This document shows, piece by piece, positions 31,729-40,778 of a stretch of 64,000 nucleotides of DNA. The translations under genes and the position numbers were made by a program. Position 1 is the stretch's first letter. The number at the start of each line of letters is the position of its first letter. Under the pieces are notes generated by a model. The model was not told the DNA's origin. It was given only the letters and a program-made list of their open reading frames with translations, and made no database searches. The DNA is from Stenotrophomonas maltophilia (lineage in GTDB: Bacteria > Pseudomonadota > Gammaproteobacteria > Xanthomonadales > Xanthomonadaceae), in the NCBI RefSeq assembly GCF_900186865.1, contig NZ_LT906480.1, positions 62,001-126,000 on the forward strand, given 5' to 3'.

Positions 31729-31794
31729 CGTCGGGCTCCAGGCGTGGATGGTGGCGGCAGTGTCGCCGCTGCCACCGTCAGGCCGCGTCAAGGC

Positions 31795-32817
31795 CTATTG
31801 CCCGACCAGCGCCAGCGTCTCGCGCTCGCGCTGCTCCTCGTGCACCAATCGTTGCAGCAGCAGGGCCAGCGTCACCACGTCCTGATGGTTGTGGTCGGCC
31901 ACCCGGCGCAGGTTCACCGCGTCGCCGCCGCGCAGGAAGCGCAGCCATGCGCCGGGCGCTTCCGAGCCGGGCAGGTCGTCCTCGCGCACTACGCGCAGCA
32001 GCTGGCGCTCGATGGTGGACAGCCTGCAGTTCTCCCAGGTGCCGCGATAGCGGCGACGGGTGGGGTAGAGCAGGTCCACATGGTCCAGCGCGGTGATCGG
32101 ATCGCGTTGGCGCGCCAGCCGGTAGCGCGCCTTCAGCAGCGGCGCATCGTAGCTGCGGCCGTTGTAGCTGCAGAACACGGTGGAGGGCTGCAGCCAGCTG
32201 GCGAAGGTGGCCAGCATCGCGTCCTCGGCGGCCATGGTCGACATCAGCAGCTGGCGGATGCGCAGGCCTTCGCCACGCTGCGGGCACACATGCCAGTCGG
32301 CCGCGCCGATCATGAAGGCACGCGTGCCGGTGCCACCGGCCAGGCCGGTGGTCTCGGTATCGAAGAACAGCAGGTCGCGCGCAGCTACGTGCTGGTCCTC
32401 GCGCTTGGCGAAGGCCAATGACAGCGGGGCGGTCGGGATTGGTTGCGGCTGCAGCGATTCGATCAGGAACAGGCCCGGCGCGATTTCCTCGCCGGGCAGC
32501 TGACGATCCTGCGCGCTGGCGCGTGCCGGCGCGGCTCCACCGCGCGAACGCAGGCCGAGCAGGCGATGCAGACCGCCCACTTCCGGCCGACGCAGCGGTG
32601 CGGGTGCCGGTGTGGAGACCGCAGCGCCGGTCGGCTTGTGGCGGATCTCCTGTTCGACCCAGGCGAACACCGAACGTTCGGCCGGTGGTTGCCGCGCATC
32701 GTTCGCGGCCACGGGTGCCGGTGGCGCAGGGGGCACGTCCGGCGCGGCCGGTGTGCTCGCCTTCGGGTCGCCGGCCTGCCGGCGCAGCAGGCGCAGCTTG
32801 TCCAGGCTCAGGCTCAC
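31795..32817 (-). CDS. YprB/MrfB-like ribonuclease H-fold 3'-5' exonuclease
   Basis: 340 residues. A low-complexity N-terminus (MSLSLDKLRLLRRQ, Pro/Ala stretch) precedes a DnaQ-like exonuclease domain: DLLFFDTETTGLAGGTGT (first D-x-E), FCSYNGRSYDAPLLKAR, and ADHNHQDVVTLALLL (H-x4-D-type third motif). This is the YprB family; Bacillus subtilis MrfB acts with the helicase MrfA in repair of mitomycin C damage. The gene overlaps the helicase stop by four bases (ATGA), so the pair is coupled here too. Confidence 0.85.
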   Translation of the reverse strand: MSLSLDKLRLLRRQAGDPKASTPAAPDVPPAPPAPVAANDARQPPAERSVFAWVEQEIRHKPTGAAVSTPAPAPLRRPEVGGLHRLLGLRSRGGAAPARASAQDRQLPGEEIAPGLFLIESLQPQPIPTAPLSLAFAKREDQHVAARDLLFFDTETTGLAGGTGTRAFMIGAADWHVCPQRGEGLRIRQLLMSTMAAEDAMLATFASWLQPSTVFCSYNGRSYDAPLLKARYRLARQRDPITALDHVDLLYPTRRRYRGTWENCRLSTIERQLLRVVREDDLPGSEAPGAWLRFLRGGDAVNLRRVADHNHQDVVTLALLLQRLVHEEQRERETLALVGQ

Positions 32818-35303
32818 GGTGCCAGCAGCTCCATCGGGTCGCGCGTGGTCACCACCACGTCGGGCACGTGCTGGCAGGCGTCGGCATCGAACAGGTCGAG
32901 CACGCGCAGCGCCAGCGCGCGCGGCGAAGTCTCATCGTCTTCCTGCGCGGCCAGCACCGGGCCCACGCAGGCCGGGCAGCCGGCCCTGCAGTCGCAGCGC
33001 TGCACCAGTTCGCGCGCGCGCTGCACCAGTTCGGCCTGGCGCTGCCACAGCGGTTCGCTGAGGCCGACGCCGCCGGGGAAGTTGTCGTACAGGTACACGG
33101 TGGGCACGAACTCCTGCAGCAGCTCCACCCCACCGGGATCGCCCTCGCTGCCGCGCAGCTGGCCGCGGCCGCTCTGGTCGGCGATCGCGAACCAGGAACC
33201 ATCGCCGTTGCCCACCGACTTCTGCAGGTCGCGCGCATCGGCCATCACCGCCACGGTGGCGACGATGTGCAGTGCATAGGCGGCGCCGAGGAAGCCATCC
33301 AGCGCATCCTGCTTGCTGGCGAACGCGCGCAGCAGCAGCGCCTGCGGCAGCTGCCACCACACCGCAGTGGTGTGCAGTTCCTGGTCGGGCAGGTTCACTG
33401 GCCCGTAGCCGATGTTCTCGTGGGTGTAATAGCGGATCTTCTTGTAGCCGGCCACGCGGCGCACCACGTGCACTTCGCCATGATGCGAATCGCCACGGCC
33501 GGCCACGCCGCCATCGAAACGGTCCAGCACCTTGAGCTTGGTGAAGTCGATGCTGTCGGTGTAGTAGTCCACGTGGGTGCGGGTGACGTAGGCCTTGCGC
33601 CCCTCCCAGTCCAGCGTCTCCACCTGGTACGGCGTGGACTGCACCATGTGGATGGCGCCCTCGTACAGGGTGAGCGCGGCGGCGGAATAATCGACCTCGG
33701 CGATGATCTGCTGGCGGCCATCGCTGCGGTCGACCACCACGAAGTTGCCGTCGGCCACCGCACGCAGGCTGACCGCGTTGGCCGGATAGCTGTCGGCGAT
33801 CCATTCCCAGCGCTCGCCTTCGCGGTGGATCACTTCTGTCTCTGCCAGCGCTTCCAGGAACACCTCCGGATCGATCGGGCCGAAGCCATCACCGACCCGG
33901 AACGGCAGCTCGAAGGCCGCGCAGCGGATATGGTCGAACAGGATCAGCGGCTGGTCCGGCGCGATGCGCGCGTGCTCGGGCGAGGCCTCGGCGAAGAAGT
34001 CCGGGTGGCGAACCACGTACTGGTCCAGCGGCTGCGAGCTGGCCACCATCACTCCCAGTGCGGGTTGCTGGCGGCGGCCGGCGCGGCCGAAGCGCTGCCA
34101 GGTGGCGGCCACGCTGCCGGGGTAGCCGTTGAGGATGACCACGTCCAGGCTGCCGATATCCACGCCCAGTTCCAGCGCCGACGTGCTGACGATGCCGTCG
34201 ATGTTGCCGGCACGCATCGCGCGCTCGGTCTCGCGCCGCTCGGTGGGCAGGTAGCCACCGCGGTAGGCGCGGATGCGCGGCGGTTTGCGCGGGTCGTGGT
34301 CGAAGATGTCCTTCAGGTACTTGGTCAGCACTTCCACCATCAAACGTGTCTGCGCGAACACCAGGGTCTTCAGCCCGGACTTGATCGCGATGCGCGCGAT
34401 GCGGTTGCTCTGTGAGCGCGCCGAGGCGCGCAGGCCCAGGTCCGGATTGATCACCGGCGGGTTCCACAGCAGCACCTGTTTCGGCCCGCTGGGCGCACCG
34501 GATTCAGTGATGGCAGTCACCGGGGCCTCGATCAGCGCCTCGGCATGCGCCTGTGGGTTGCCGATGGTGGCCGAGCACAGGATGAACTGCGGTTGCACGC
34601 CGTAGAACGCGCAGATGCGCTTGAGCCGGCGCAGCACGTTGGTGACGTGGCTGCCGAACACGCCGCGGTAGGTGTGTACCTCGTCGATGACGATGTAGCG
34701 CAGGTTCTCGAAGAACTGCGCCCACTTGGTGTGATGCGGCAGGATGGCCTGGTGCAGCATGTCCGGGTTGGACACCACGATGTCGCCATGCAGGCGGATG
34801 GCCTGGCGCGCATCGCCGGGGGTGTCGCCATCGAAGGTGAAGGCCTTTACGCCCAGATCGCCGGCGCGGTTGAGTTCCAGCAGCTCGGCCACCTGGTCCT
34901 GGGCCAGTGCCTTGGTCGGGAACAGGTACAGCGCCTTGGCCTTGTCCTGCATTGCCGCGCTGACCACCGGCAGGGTGTAGCACAGCGACTTGCCGCTGGC
35001 GGTGGGGGTGACGATGGCCACGTGCTCGCCGCGCTGGCTGGCCTCCCAGGCTTCGGCCTGGTGGCTGTAGAGCTGTTCGATGCCACGCGCCTTCAGGGCG
35101 GCGGCCAGGGCCGGCGGTACCGACCCGGGAATGGGCGCATAGCGGCCTTCGCGGCCGGGAATGGCAAAGCTGCCGGTGATGCGGTCCTGGTAGCGGCGCT
35201 GCAGGCGCGCGCTGAGCAGGGCGCCGTCGCGGGCGGGCAGGCCGTCGCGCGTGGCGAGCTTCTGCTCGGCATCGGCGGTGCGCTTGGCGAGTTCGTAGGC
35301 CAT
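32814..35303 (-). CDS. YprA/MrfA-like DEAD/DEAH-box helicase with DUF1998
   Basis: 829-residue SF2 helicase. Motifs: TPTASGKSLCYTLPV (Walker A), VSNPDMLH, VIDEVHTYRG (DEVH box), LVFAQTRLMVEVL, STSALELGVDIGSLDVVI, and QRFGRAGRRQQ (motif VI). The C-terminal DUF1998/MZB domain ends in CDCRAGCPACVG, a four-Cys zinc or Fe-S site as in MrfA. ATG 35303 (MAYELAKRTADAEQ) is chosen; an in-frame GTG at 35354 would add 17 residues. Likely operon with the exonuclease gene that follows. Confidence 0.9.
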   Translation of the reverse strand: MAYELAKRTADAEQKLATRDGLPARDGALLSARLQRRYQDRITGSFAIPGREGRYAPIPGSVPPALAAALKARGIEQLYSHQAEAWEASQRGEHVAIVTPTASGKSLCYTLPVVSAAMQDKAKALYLFPTKALAQDQVAELLELNRAGDLGVKAFTFDGDTPGDARQAIRLHGDIVVSNPDMLHQAILPHHTKWAQFFENLRYIVIDEVHTYRGVFGSHVTNVLRRLKRICAFYGVQPQFILCSATIGNPQAHAEALIEAPVTAITESGAPSGPKQVLLWNPPVINPDLGLRASARSQSNRIARIAIKSGLKTLVFAQTRLMVEVLTKYLKDIFDHDPRKPPRIRAYRGGYLPTERRETERAMRAGNIDGIVSTSALELGVDIGSLDVVILNGYPGSVAATWQRFGRAGRRQQPALGVMVASSQPLDQYVVRHPDFFAEASPEHARIAPDQPLILFDHIRCAAFELPFRVGDGFGPIDPEVFLEALAETEVIHREGERWEWIADSYPANAVSLRAVADGNFVVVDRSDGRQQIIAEVDYSAAALTLYEGAIHMVQSTPYQVETLDWEGRKAYVTRTHVDYYTDSIDFTKLKVLDRFDGGVAGRGDSHHGEVHVVRRVAGYKKIRYYTHENIGYGPVNLPDQELHTTAVWWQLPQALLLRAFASKQDALDGFLGAAYALHIVATVAVMADARDLQKSVGNGDGSWFAIADQSGRGQLRGSEGDPGGVELLQEFVPTVYLYDNFPGGVGLSEPLWQRQAELVQRARELVQRCDCRAGCPACVGPVLAAQEDDETSPRALALRVLDLFDADACQHVPDVVVTTRDPMELLAP

Positions 35304-35514
35304 GGAAGATGGAGCCGGGACGGATTGCGAGGGGTCACATGGCACCACACTCACGTCTCAGGATGTGAGACACCGCACACGGAGGGCGTGAACCGTTCAG
35401 TGCCCGCGTCCCGTGGCGTCGCCGCATCTCCCCTGGCTGAACAGCTGCCAGTGCAGCAACGAAATCTGAAGCCGGCATCCGTATCCTTGGGCGCTGGACG
35501 CAACCAACAGGTGG

Positions 35515-36033
35515 ATGGCTGTGGCACGACGTGGAACGCAGGGAGCCCTCCTGGCCGGCATGCTGCTGGCCGGCATCGCGCAGGCGCAGCAGGCCGCGCC
35601 GGTGGCGGTGCCCGATCCTGCGCCCGTTCCCCCGGTGGATGCTTCGGCGGCAACCACCGCACCGATCTCCACCGCTCTGCCGCAGGACAACGTCACCACC
35701 CTCGGCGAAGTGCGTGCGCTCAAGCCGGAAGACGAGCCGCTGGATCTCTACCGCTTCAAGAACCCGGTGAAGTTCGGCGACAACCGCTTCAGCCGTGACT
35801 GGAGCGAACCGCCATCGCCGGAGCAGGTGAGCATGGGCGGCGGCTACATCATGATGGGCGTGGTCAAGGGTGTGATGGCGGCGGCCAAGGGGATCAACAA
35901 ACTCACCGGCGGGCCTTCGCAGATCCAGGCCGCGGTGGCGCGGCCACCGCCGGAGCTGAGTGCCGAACAGCAGCAGCGTGCGCTGCGGTTCTCCCAGGAG
36001 CAAGGTGCGGGTGATGCGTCGCCGGTGAAGTAG
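35515..36033 (+). CDS. secreted protein of unknown function
   Basis: 172 residues with a signal peptide (LLAGMLLAGIAQAQ, cleavage about residue 24), a Pro/Ala-rich stretch and a conserved-looking core (EDEPLDLYRFKNPVKFGDNRF, MGGGYIMMGVVKGVMAAAKG). AGGTGG lies just before the ATG. No family recognised. It is divergent from the MrfA-like gene; the next gene on this strand begins 40 bases later and also encodes an exported protein. Confidence 0.65.
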   Translation: MAVARRGTQGALLAGMLLAGIAQAQQAAPVAVPDPAPVPPVDASAATTAPISTALPQDNVTTLGEVRALKPEDEPLDLYRFKNPVKFGDNRFSRDWSEPPSPEQVSMGGGYIMMGVVKGVMAAAKGINKLTGGPSQIQAAVARPPPELSAEQQQRALRFSQEQGAGDASPVK

Positions 36034-36073
36034 GCCGGTATATCCTGCCGGCTTCCCCATCGGTGCCATTGCC

Positions 36074-36748
36074 ATGTCCCTGCGTTCGTTCTGCCTGCTG
36101 GCCGCGTTGCTGCCAGCCTCCGCCTTCGCTTCCGGCATCGCCGATGACGGCGCCTGCCGCAATGGCGCGTTCCCGTCCGAACAGAGCCGGTTCGCACTGG
36201 CGCGGGTGGTCAATGCACCGCGCCTGTACCTGCTTGGCGACATGGACGGCTGCCCGGCCAAGGGCGAACCGGCCTGCCGACAGCGCAGCTATGTGGTCAA
36301 CGGCGATACGGTGGTGACCGGGCGCGACCTGGGCGCTTATCGCTGCGCGTTCTTCCCGAACAGGGTGGGTGGCAGTGCCGGCTGGGTGGACCGCAGCAAG
36401 CTGCAGCCATTGCCGGTGGCCGTGCCGTCGCTGCAGGACTGGGCGGGCAACTGGAAGGACGGCGACAACGGCCTGCGCATCACCGTGCAGGGTGGGCAAC
36501 TGCATGTGGAGGGGGACGCCTACTGGCCCTCCGCCAACCCCACGCCGGAGCAGCGTCCCTACGGACCGAACATGGGCCAGGTGGAAGCGCGCGCCGCGCC
36601 GCGCGGTGCCGACGTCGAGTTCGTCGAGGATACCTGCAAGGTACGCGTGCATTCGCTGGGCGAGGTGCTGATCGTGGCCGACAACAGCGAATGCGGTGGC
36701 ATGAACGTGCGCTTCAATGGCGTGTACCGGCGCGCGGGCTCGCGTTGA
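36074..36748 (+). CDS. secreted protein of unknown function with SH3-like segment
   Basis: 224 residues: signal peptide (LCLLAALLPASAFAS), six or more Cys, and a region (YLLGDMDGCPAK, RSYVVNGDTVVTGRDLGAYRC, GSAGWVDRSKLQPL) that resembles a bacterial SH3-like fold. The second half (LQDWAGNWKDGDNGLRITVQ) looks like a small beta-barrel. Presumably periplasmic; no enzymatic motif seen. Confidence 0.68.
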   Translation: MSLRSFCLLAALLPASAFASGIADDGACRNGAFPSEQSRFALARVVNAPRLYLLGDMDGCPAKGEPACRQRSYVVNGDTVVTGRDLGAYRCAFFPNRVGGSAGWVDRSKLQPLPVAVPSLQDWAGNWKDGDNGLRITVQGGQLHVEGDAYWPSANPTPEQRPYGPNMGQVEARAAPRGADVEFVEDTCKVRVHSLGEVLIVADNSECGGMNVRFNGVYRRAGSR

Positions 36749-36763
36749 AGAACGCCTGACGGA

Positions 36764-36805
36764 GGGGGTCAGAGCCCTTTCGCGGGCGAAAGGGATCCGA
36801 TCCCG
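36764..36805. repeat. GGGGTCAGA-type palindromic repeat
   Basis: Begins GGGGGTCAGAG and contains a perfect 9-bp stem CCCTTTCGC-GG-GCGAAAGGG (36775-36794), then ATCCGATCCC. Related in its ends, but not its stem, to 49535-49575. It lies between convergent transcription units. Confidence 0.7.
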
Positions 36806-36807
36806 GG

Positions 36808-38616
36808 TCAGCGCCGCCGTTCCAGCCACCACAGCAGCGATGCGCACAACACGAACGCCAGCCACCACGGCCAGCGTGAGCCCGGCACGGGCTGCATCAC
36901 CGACGCGTTCGCCGACGTGCTGGAGGCCAACGCCTGCGTGGTCGCATCGATCATCGCCTGCCGATGCAGTGCAGCGGCGTCCTTTGGGTCGAACACATAG
37001 CGCCAGACGATACTGTCGCCATGCCGCAGGCGCTGCCAGCCTGCCTCACGGGGCCACCAGCCGGCGCAGCGCAGCGCCGACGTTGCACCATCGGCGATCA
37101 GCGGCACGCTGTCGCCACGCGGGTTGAAGGCCTGCAGCGGCGCCTGCACGCCGCACAGCGCCTGCCGTTCGCCTGCCCAGCTGATCGGCTGTGGTGACCA
37201 CAGCGCATCACCGCTGCCCTGCGCGCGTGCCAGCGTGGCAACCACGTCGCTCCACAGTTCGCCGTGGCGGTCATCACGGCCTGCCAGCACCCAGCGCCAG
37301 CTGTCGGTCAGCGGCAGCAGGCCGATGCGGCCCTTGCCGACCGCGCGCCAGCCGCCGACGGCCTGGCCGCCCCGATCGTGCAGCAGCGCGTTGCTGCCCG
37401 GCGCCTGCAACGCCAGTGCTTCCAGCGAAGGCAGCGCGGCACTGTGCGAGCTGCGGTCGGCCTCTTCGCCGTAGCCGGTCGGCAATGTGCCAGCGGCGAG
37501 CGGGCCACGCCGTGCGGCGAGGATCGCGCTTTCGCCATCGCCGGGAAGTTCGAGGGGGTGGCTGCTGCCATCACCCTGCACTGGCAGGCCCAGATCGCGA
37601 AGGCGTTGCCGCGCGCTGGCCGAAGGTGCGCCCGCACTGCGCACCAGCACGCCCAGTCCATCGCGCAGCGCCTGGCGCACGGCGGCCAGCTGGCCCGCAC
37701 TCAATGCCGCCAGGCTGCGCTCGTCCAGCAGCAACAGATCGCTGCGCGTGAGCGATGCTGCATCGATCGACACCGCGCCATCGCCGATGCTGAGTCCGGC
37801 CCCGGTATCCGCCTGCACCTGCACACGGATGCCTGCATCGGCTGCCCAGCGCCGCAGGTACTTCAGCTCTGGACCCGGCGCGCCGGCGCGCACCAGCAGG
37901 CGCAGCGGTGCGGACGGCAGGGTCTGCTGCGGCACCGGTACGCTGTCCACCACATGGCTGTCGGCATCGAGCAGGCGCAGCTGGAACACGCTGCGGCCTT
38001 CGGCGCGGGCGATACCACTCAGCTGCACGCGGCCGTCGTCGGCAACCTCCGTGCGATCGACCACGCTGTCGGCCGGGTCGAGCAGTTCGGCCTTCGCCTT
38101 GGCCGCGCCACGCGCCTGTGCCTGCACGTCGAAGCGGGCACCCGGTGCGACATCGGCCGGCGGCTGCAGCGCGATCCAGCCGCGCGGCTCCGGTGCAGCC
38201 TGCCAACGCACATCCGGCGGCAGCACCGCGTCGCGGTCACGTGCGACCAGGCCCGCACCGACCAGCGTCAGCGTGGCGGCCGGATGCTGGCGCAGCGCGG
38301 TGGCCAGGTCGGGTACGCGCTGTGCGCCGGGCACATCGGCAGCTTCCGGCAACAGCAACAGCGGGCCTTCGCTGGCCGGGAGTGCGCCGGCCTTGCCGGC
38401 ATCGACGCCAAGCACGACCAGCCCCCCTGCGGGCTGCTGGCGGGTGGGGGGCGCCAGGCAGAAATACAGCAGCGTGGCGACGACGATCTGCAGTGCGATC
38501 ACGACCCACCGGTGGCCGGGGTGCGCAGTGTCCGCACGCAGCTGGCGCACGCTGGCGATGACCACGATCAGGGCGAGTGCCGGTGCAATCCACAGGTTCA
38601 CAGCGGAGGCGTTCAT
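36808..38616 (-). CDS. large membrane protein at the end of the MoxR/TldD operon
   Basis: 602 residues. Two N-terminal transmembrane helices (LWIAPALALIVVIASV; VVIALQIVVATLLYFCLA), a large domain and a C-terminal anchor (WPWWLAFVLCASLLWWLERRR). The middle contains LLLLDERSLAALSAGQLAAV and a glutamine-amidotransferase-like arrangement seen in large proteins of Bat/MoxR clusters (compare DUF4159/VWA membrane proteins), but no catalytic residues can be named. The start ATG overlaps the stop of the upstream gene (ATGA). Likely part of a membrane complex with the two preceding proteins. Confidence 0.7.
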   Translation of the reverse strand: MNASAVNLWIAPALALIVVIASVRQLRADTAHPGHRWVVIALQIVVATLLYFCLAPPTRQQPAGGLVVLGVDAGKAGALPASEGPLLLLPEAADVPGAQRVPDLATALRQHPAATLTLVGAGLVARDRDAVLPPDVRWQAAPEPRGWIALQPPADVAPGARFDVQAQARGAAKAKAELLDPADSVVDRTEVADDGRVQLSGIARAEGRSVFQLRLLDADSHVVDSVPVPQQTLPSAPLRLLVRAGAPGPELKYLRRWAADAGIRVQVQADTGAGLSIGDGAVSIDAASLTRSDLLLLDERSLAALSAGQLAAVRQALRDGLGVLVRSAGAPSASARQRLRDLGLPVQGDGSSHPLELPGDGESAILAARRGPLAAGTLPTGYGEEADRSSHSAALPSLEALALQAPGSNALLHDRGGQAVGGWRAVGKGRIGLLPLTDSWRWVLAGRDDRHGELWSDVVATLARAQGSGDALWSPQPISWAGERQALCGVQAPLQAFNPRGDSVPLIADGATSALRCAGWWPREAGWQRLRHGDSIVWRYVFDPKDAAALHRQAMIDATTQALASSTSANASVMQPVPGSRWPWWLAFVLCASLLWWLERRR

Positions 38617-40778
38617 GGCTGCGCCTCCAGCGCGTCGAGGTAGCGCTGGCCCATCGCATCGGCGGCACTGCGCCGCATCGCCTGTGGCAGCGGACGCTGC
38701 AGCGCCCGCCACAACTGTGCGCGCAGGCGCTGGCGACAGTCGCCGCAGTCGGGCTCGATGCGCAGCTGCTCGATGGCCGCAGCCAGATCGAGTGCATCGG
38801 GCAGGTAGGTGGCGTTGCGCTGCTGCCAGGCCGCCAGCGCATCGAGATCCGGTGCGCCGTTGTCATCACCGAGGCGTTGCCAGGCTTCAACGATGGCCGG
38901 GTCCGGCGGGGTTCGCGCGGCCAACGGCAGTTCACGACTGGCCAGTCCGGCGCGATCACCGCCCAGCCGGCGGCTTTCATCGATGGGTGGCAGCTCCGGC
39001 CCGACCCGGGCCAGGTAGATGCGCTCGGCCTGCTGCACCTGCTTGATGAAGCCCAGCGCCTTGTAGGCAAATGGCAGCGCCTGCTCCGGGCGGCCCTGGC
39101 GCAGCTCGCCTTCGGCCGACCACATCTGATCCAGCGCGGCCTTCAACGTGGCGCGGGTCTGCGGATCGAGCAGGGTGGTCGCCTCGGCGTGGTCATGGGT
39201 GTGCCCGTATTCGGAAAGCACGTCGGTCTCGCTGCCGAACTCCGGCGGGATATCCGCGTTGGCTGTACTGCCATGATCGTGGCCATGGTCGCCTTGCGCG
39301 CCGGCCTGCGCGCCATGGTCATGTTCGTGATCGTCGTTGTGGCCGTCTGCGGTCGGCGCATCGCTGGTGGGCAGGTCGCTGGTCGGCGGCGGCTTCGGCG
39401 CACCTTCGCTTTCCTCGCCCAGGAACTGGCCGTAGCGCAGGCGCAGGATGCGCTGGTCGACACCGATCGCATCGCTGCGCTTCACGAAGTCCTCGGCGGC
39501 CAGGCTGGGTCGCTGCCGGATCAGCGCTTCGGCATCGATGATGATCTGCCGCTGGCTGCGGAAGTACGCAGGCAGGGTCTTCTTGATGCGGCCCTCGAGC
39601 TCTGCACCGAGCGCGACTTCGGCGCTGGGCAGGCGCAGGATCACGCTGCTGCTGCGCCCGGTCTGCGGCGTGGGTGCATGATTGTCGCGTACCTCCAGCT
39701 GGGCGATCACATCGTTGCCAGGCTGCGCGCCCAGCGCAGCCAGATCAAGGGTGTGGGCGAAACGCCGCGCGGTGGCTTCACCGCTGCCGGCAAGCGTGAC
39801 GTTGCGCTTTACGAAGGTGATGTTCTCACCGCTGCCCTGGGTAGTGGTGATCGACAGCGTTGCCTGCGCCGCGACACCGTAATCGTCGCTGGCCTCGAAG
39901 CGCAGTGCCCACTGCCGTTGCCCCGGCGTGCCCAGCACCAGGCTGGCCGTGGGTTCCAGTATGCGCACGCTGGGTGCACGGTCGGCCACCACATCCAGCC
40001 GATGCAGGCGGGTCTCTGCCAGTGCCGGTTCGCTCACCACGCGGTACAGCAGCGGCATACGTGCCACATCCTGCGCCTGCCACTGTCCTTCGCGCTCGCT
40101 CAGTGGCAACCGGCGACCATCGTGGAACTGCAGCCATGCCTTGTCCGGGGCGCGGTCGAAGCGCAGGGACCAGGACAGCCGGCTGTCGGCGGCAACCTTC
40201 GCATCCAGCGCATTCTGGGTGAGCGTGGCCTGGCCGGTATAGGCCGGCGCGTCGATGCGCAGGCGGGTGGACTGCAGGCGCAGCGGGCCCGCAGCAGCAG
40301 CGCTGCCAGGCGTCGGCGTGCGGACAGGCACGGAGCCGGGGCTGGAACGTGGCCAGCCGAATGCCAGCACAACAATGGCCAGGCCTGCGATCCAGTACAG
40401 CGCCAGTGCCCCACGCGGCCAGCGTGGACGCAGCTCCGGCATCGCGCATTCCAGCATGGCCAGCACATGCACACGCTGGCGCTGCTGCAGCGGATTGAGC
40501 GTGGCGGCATCGGCGAACAGCAGATCGGCACTGTCCTCGCTGGCACCGCTGCCATCGAGCTGGCGCTGCAGCCACTGCCGGTCCAGCTGGCGGGCACGCG
40601 CAGTGGCGAAGGCCGCACACGCGAGCAGACTGACCGTGCCGACGACGCAGGCGATATCGAAGCCTGCAAGACGCAGGGCCAGCACCGTGGCGGCCAGCGC
40701 CCATGGCAGGCCCAACAGCAGGGTGATGAGCGCACGGCGGCGGCGTGCGCGTTGCCAGGCGTGCTGCAGGGTGTTCAT
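38613..40778 (-). CDS. DUF4175-like membrane protein with His-rich segment
   Basis: 721 residues. Two pairs of N-terminal hydrophobic helices (LITLLLGLPWALAATVLAL; GTVSLLACAAFATARA; ALALYWIAGLAIVVLAF), then a long extracytoplasmic part including ASDDYGVAAQATLSI and LEVRDNHAPTP, characteristic of DUF4175-type proteins. An insert of ~55 residues (nt ~39180-39360) is rich in His and Asp: NDDHEHDHG, GDHGHDHG, GHTHDHAE. It overlaps its neighbours by four bases on both sides. A structural or sensing role is inferred from context. Confidence 0.72.
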   Translation of the reverse strand: MNTLQHAWQRARRRRALITLLLGLPWALAATVLALRLAGFDIACVVGTVSLLACAAFATARARQLDRQWLQRQLDGSGASEDSADLLFADAATLNPLQQRQRVHVLAMLECAMPELRPRWPRGALALYWIAGLAIVVLAFGWPRSSPGSVPVRTPTPGSAAAAGPLRLQSTRLRIDAPAYTGQATLTQNALDAKVAADSRLSWSLRFDRAPDKAWLQFHDGRRLPLSEREGQWQAQDVARMPLLYRVVSEPALAETRLHRLDVVADRAPSVRILEPTASLVLGTPGQRQWALRFEASDDYGVAAQATLSITTTQGSGENITFVKRNVTLAGSGEATARRFAHTLDLAALGAQPGNDVIAQLEVRDNHAPTPQTGRSSSVILRLPSAEVALGAELEGRIKKTLPAYFRSQRQIIIDAEALIRQRPSLAAEDFVKRSDAIGVDQRILRLRYGQFLGEESEGAPKPPPTSDLPTSDAPTADGHNDDHEHDHGAQAGAQGDHGHDHGSTANADIPPEFGSETDVLSEYGHTHDHAEATTLLDPQTRATLKAALDQMWSAEGELRQGRPEQALPFAYKALGFIKQVQQAERIYLARVGPELPPIDESRRLGGDRAGLASRELPLAARTPPDPAIVEAWQRLGDDNGAPDLDALAAWQQRNATYLPDALDLAAAIEQLRIEPDCGDCRQRLRAQLWRALQRPLPQAMRRSAADAMGQRYLDALEAQP

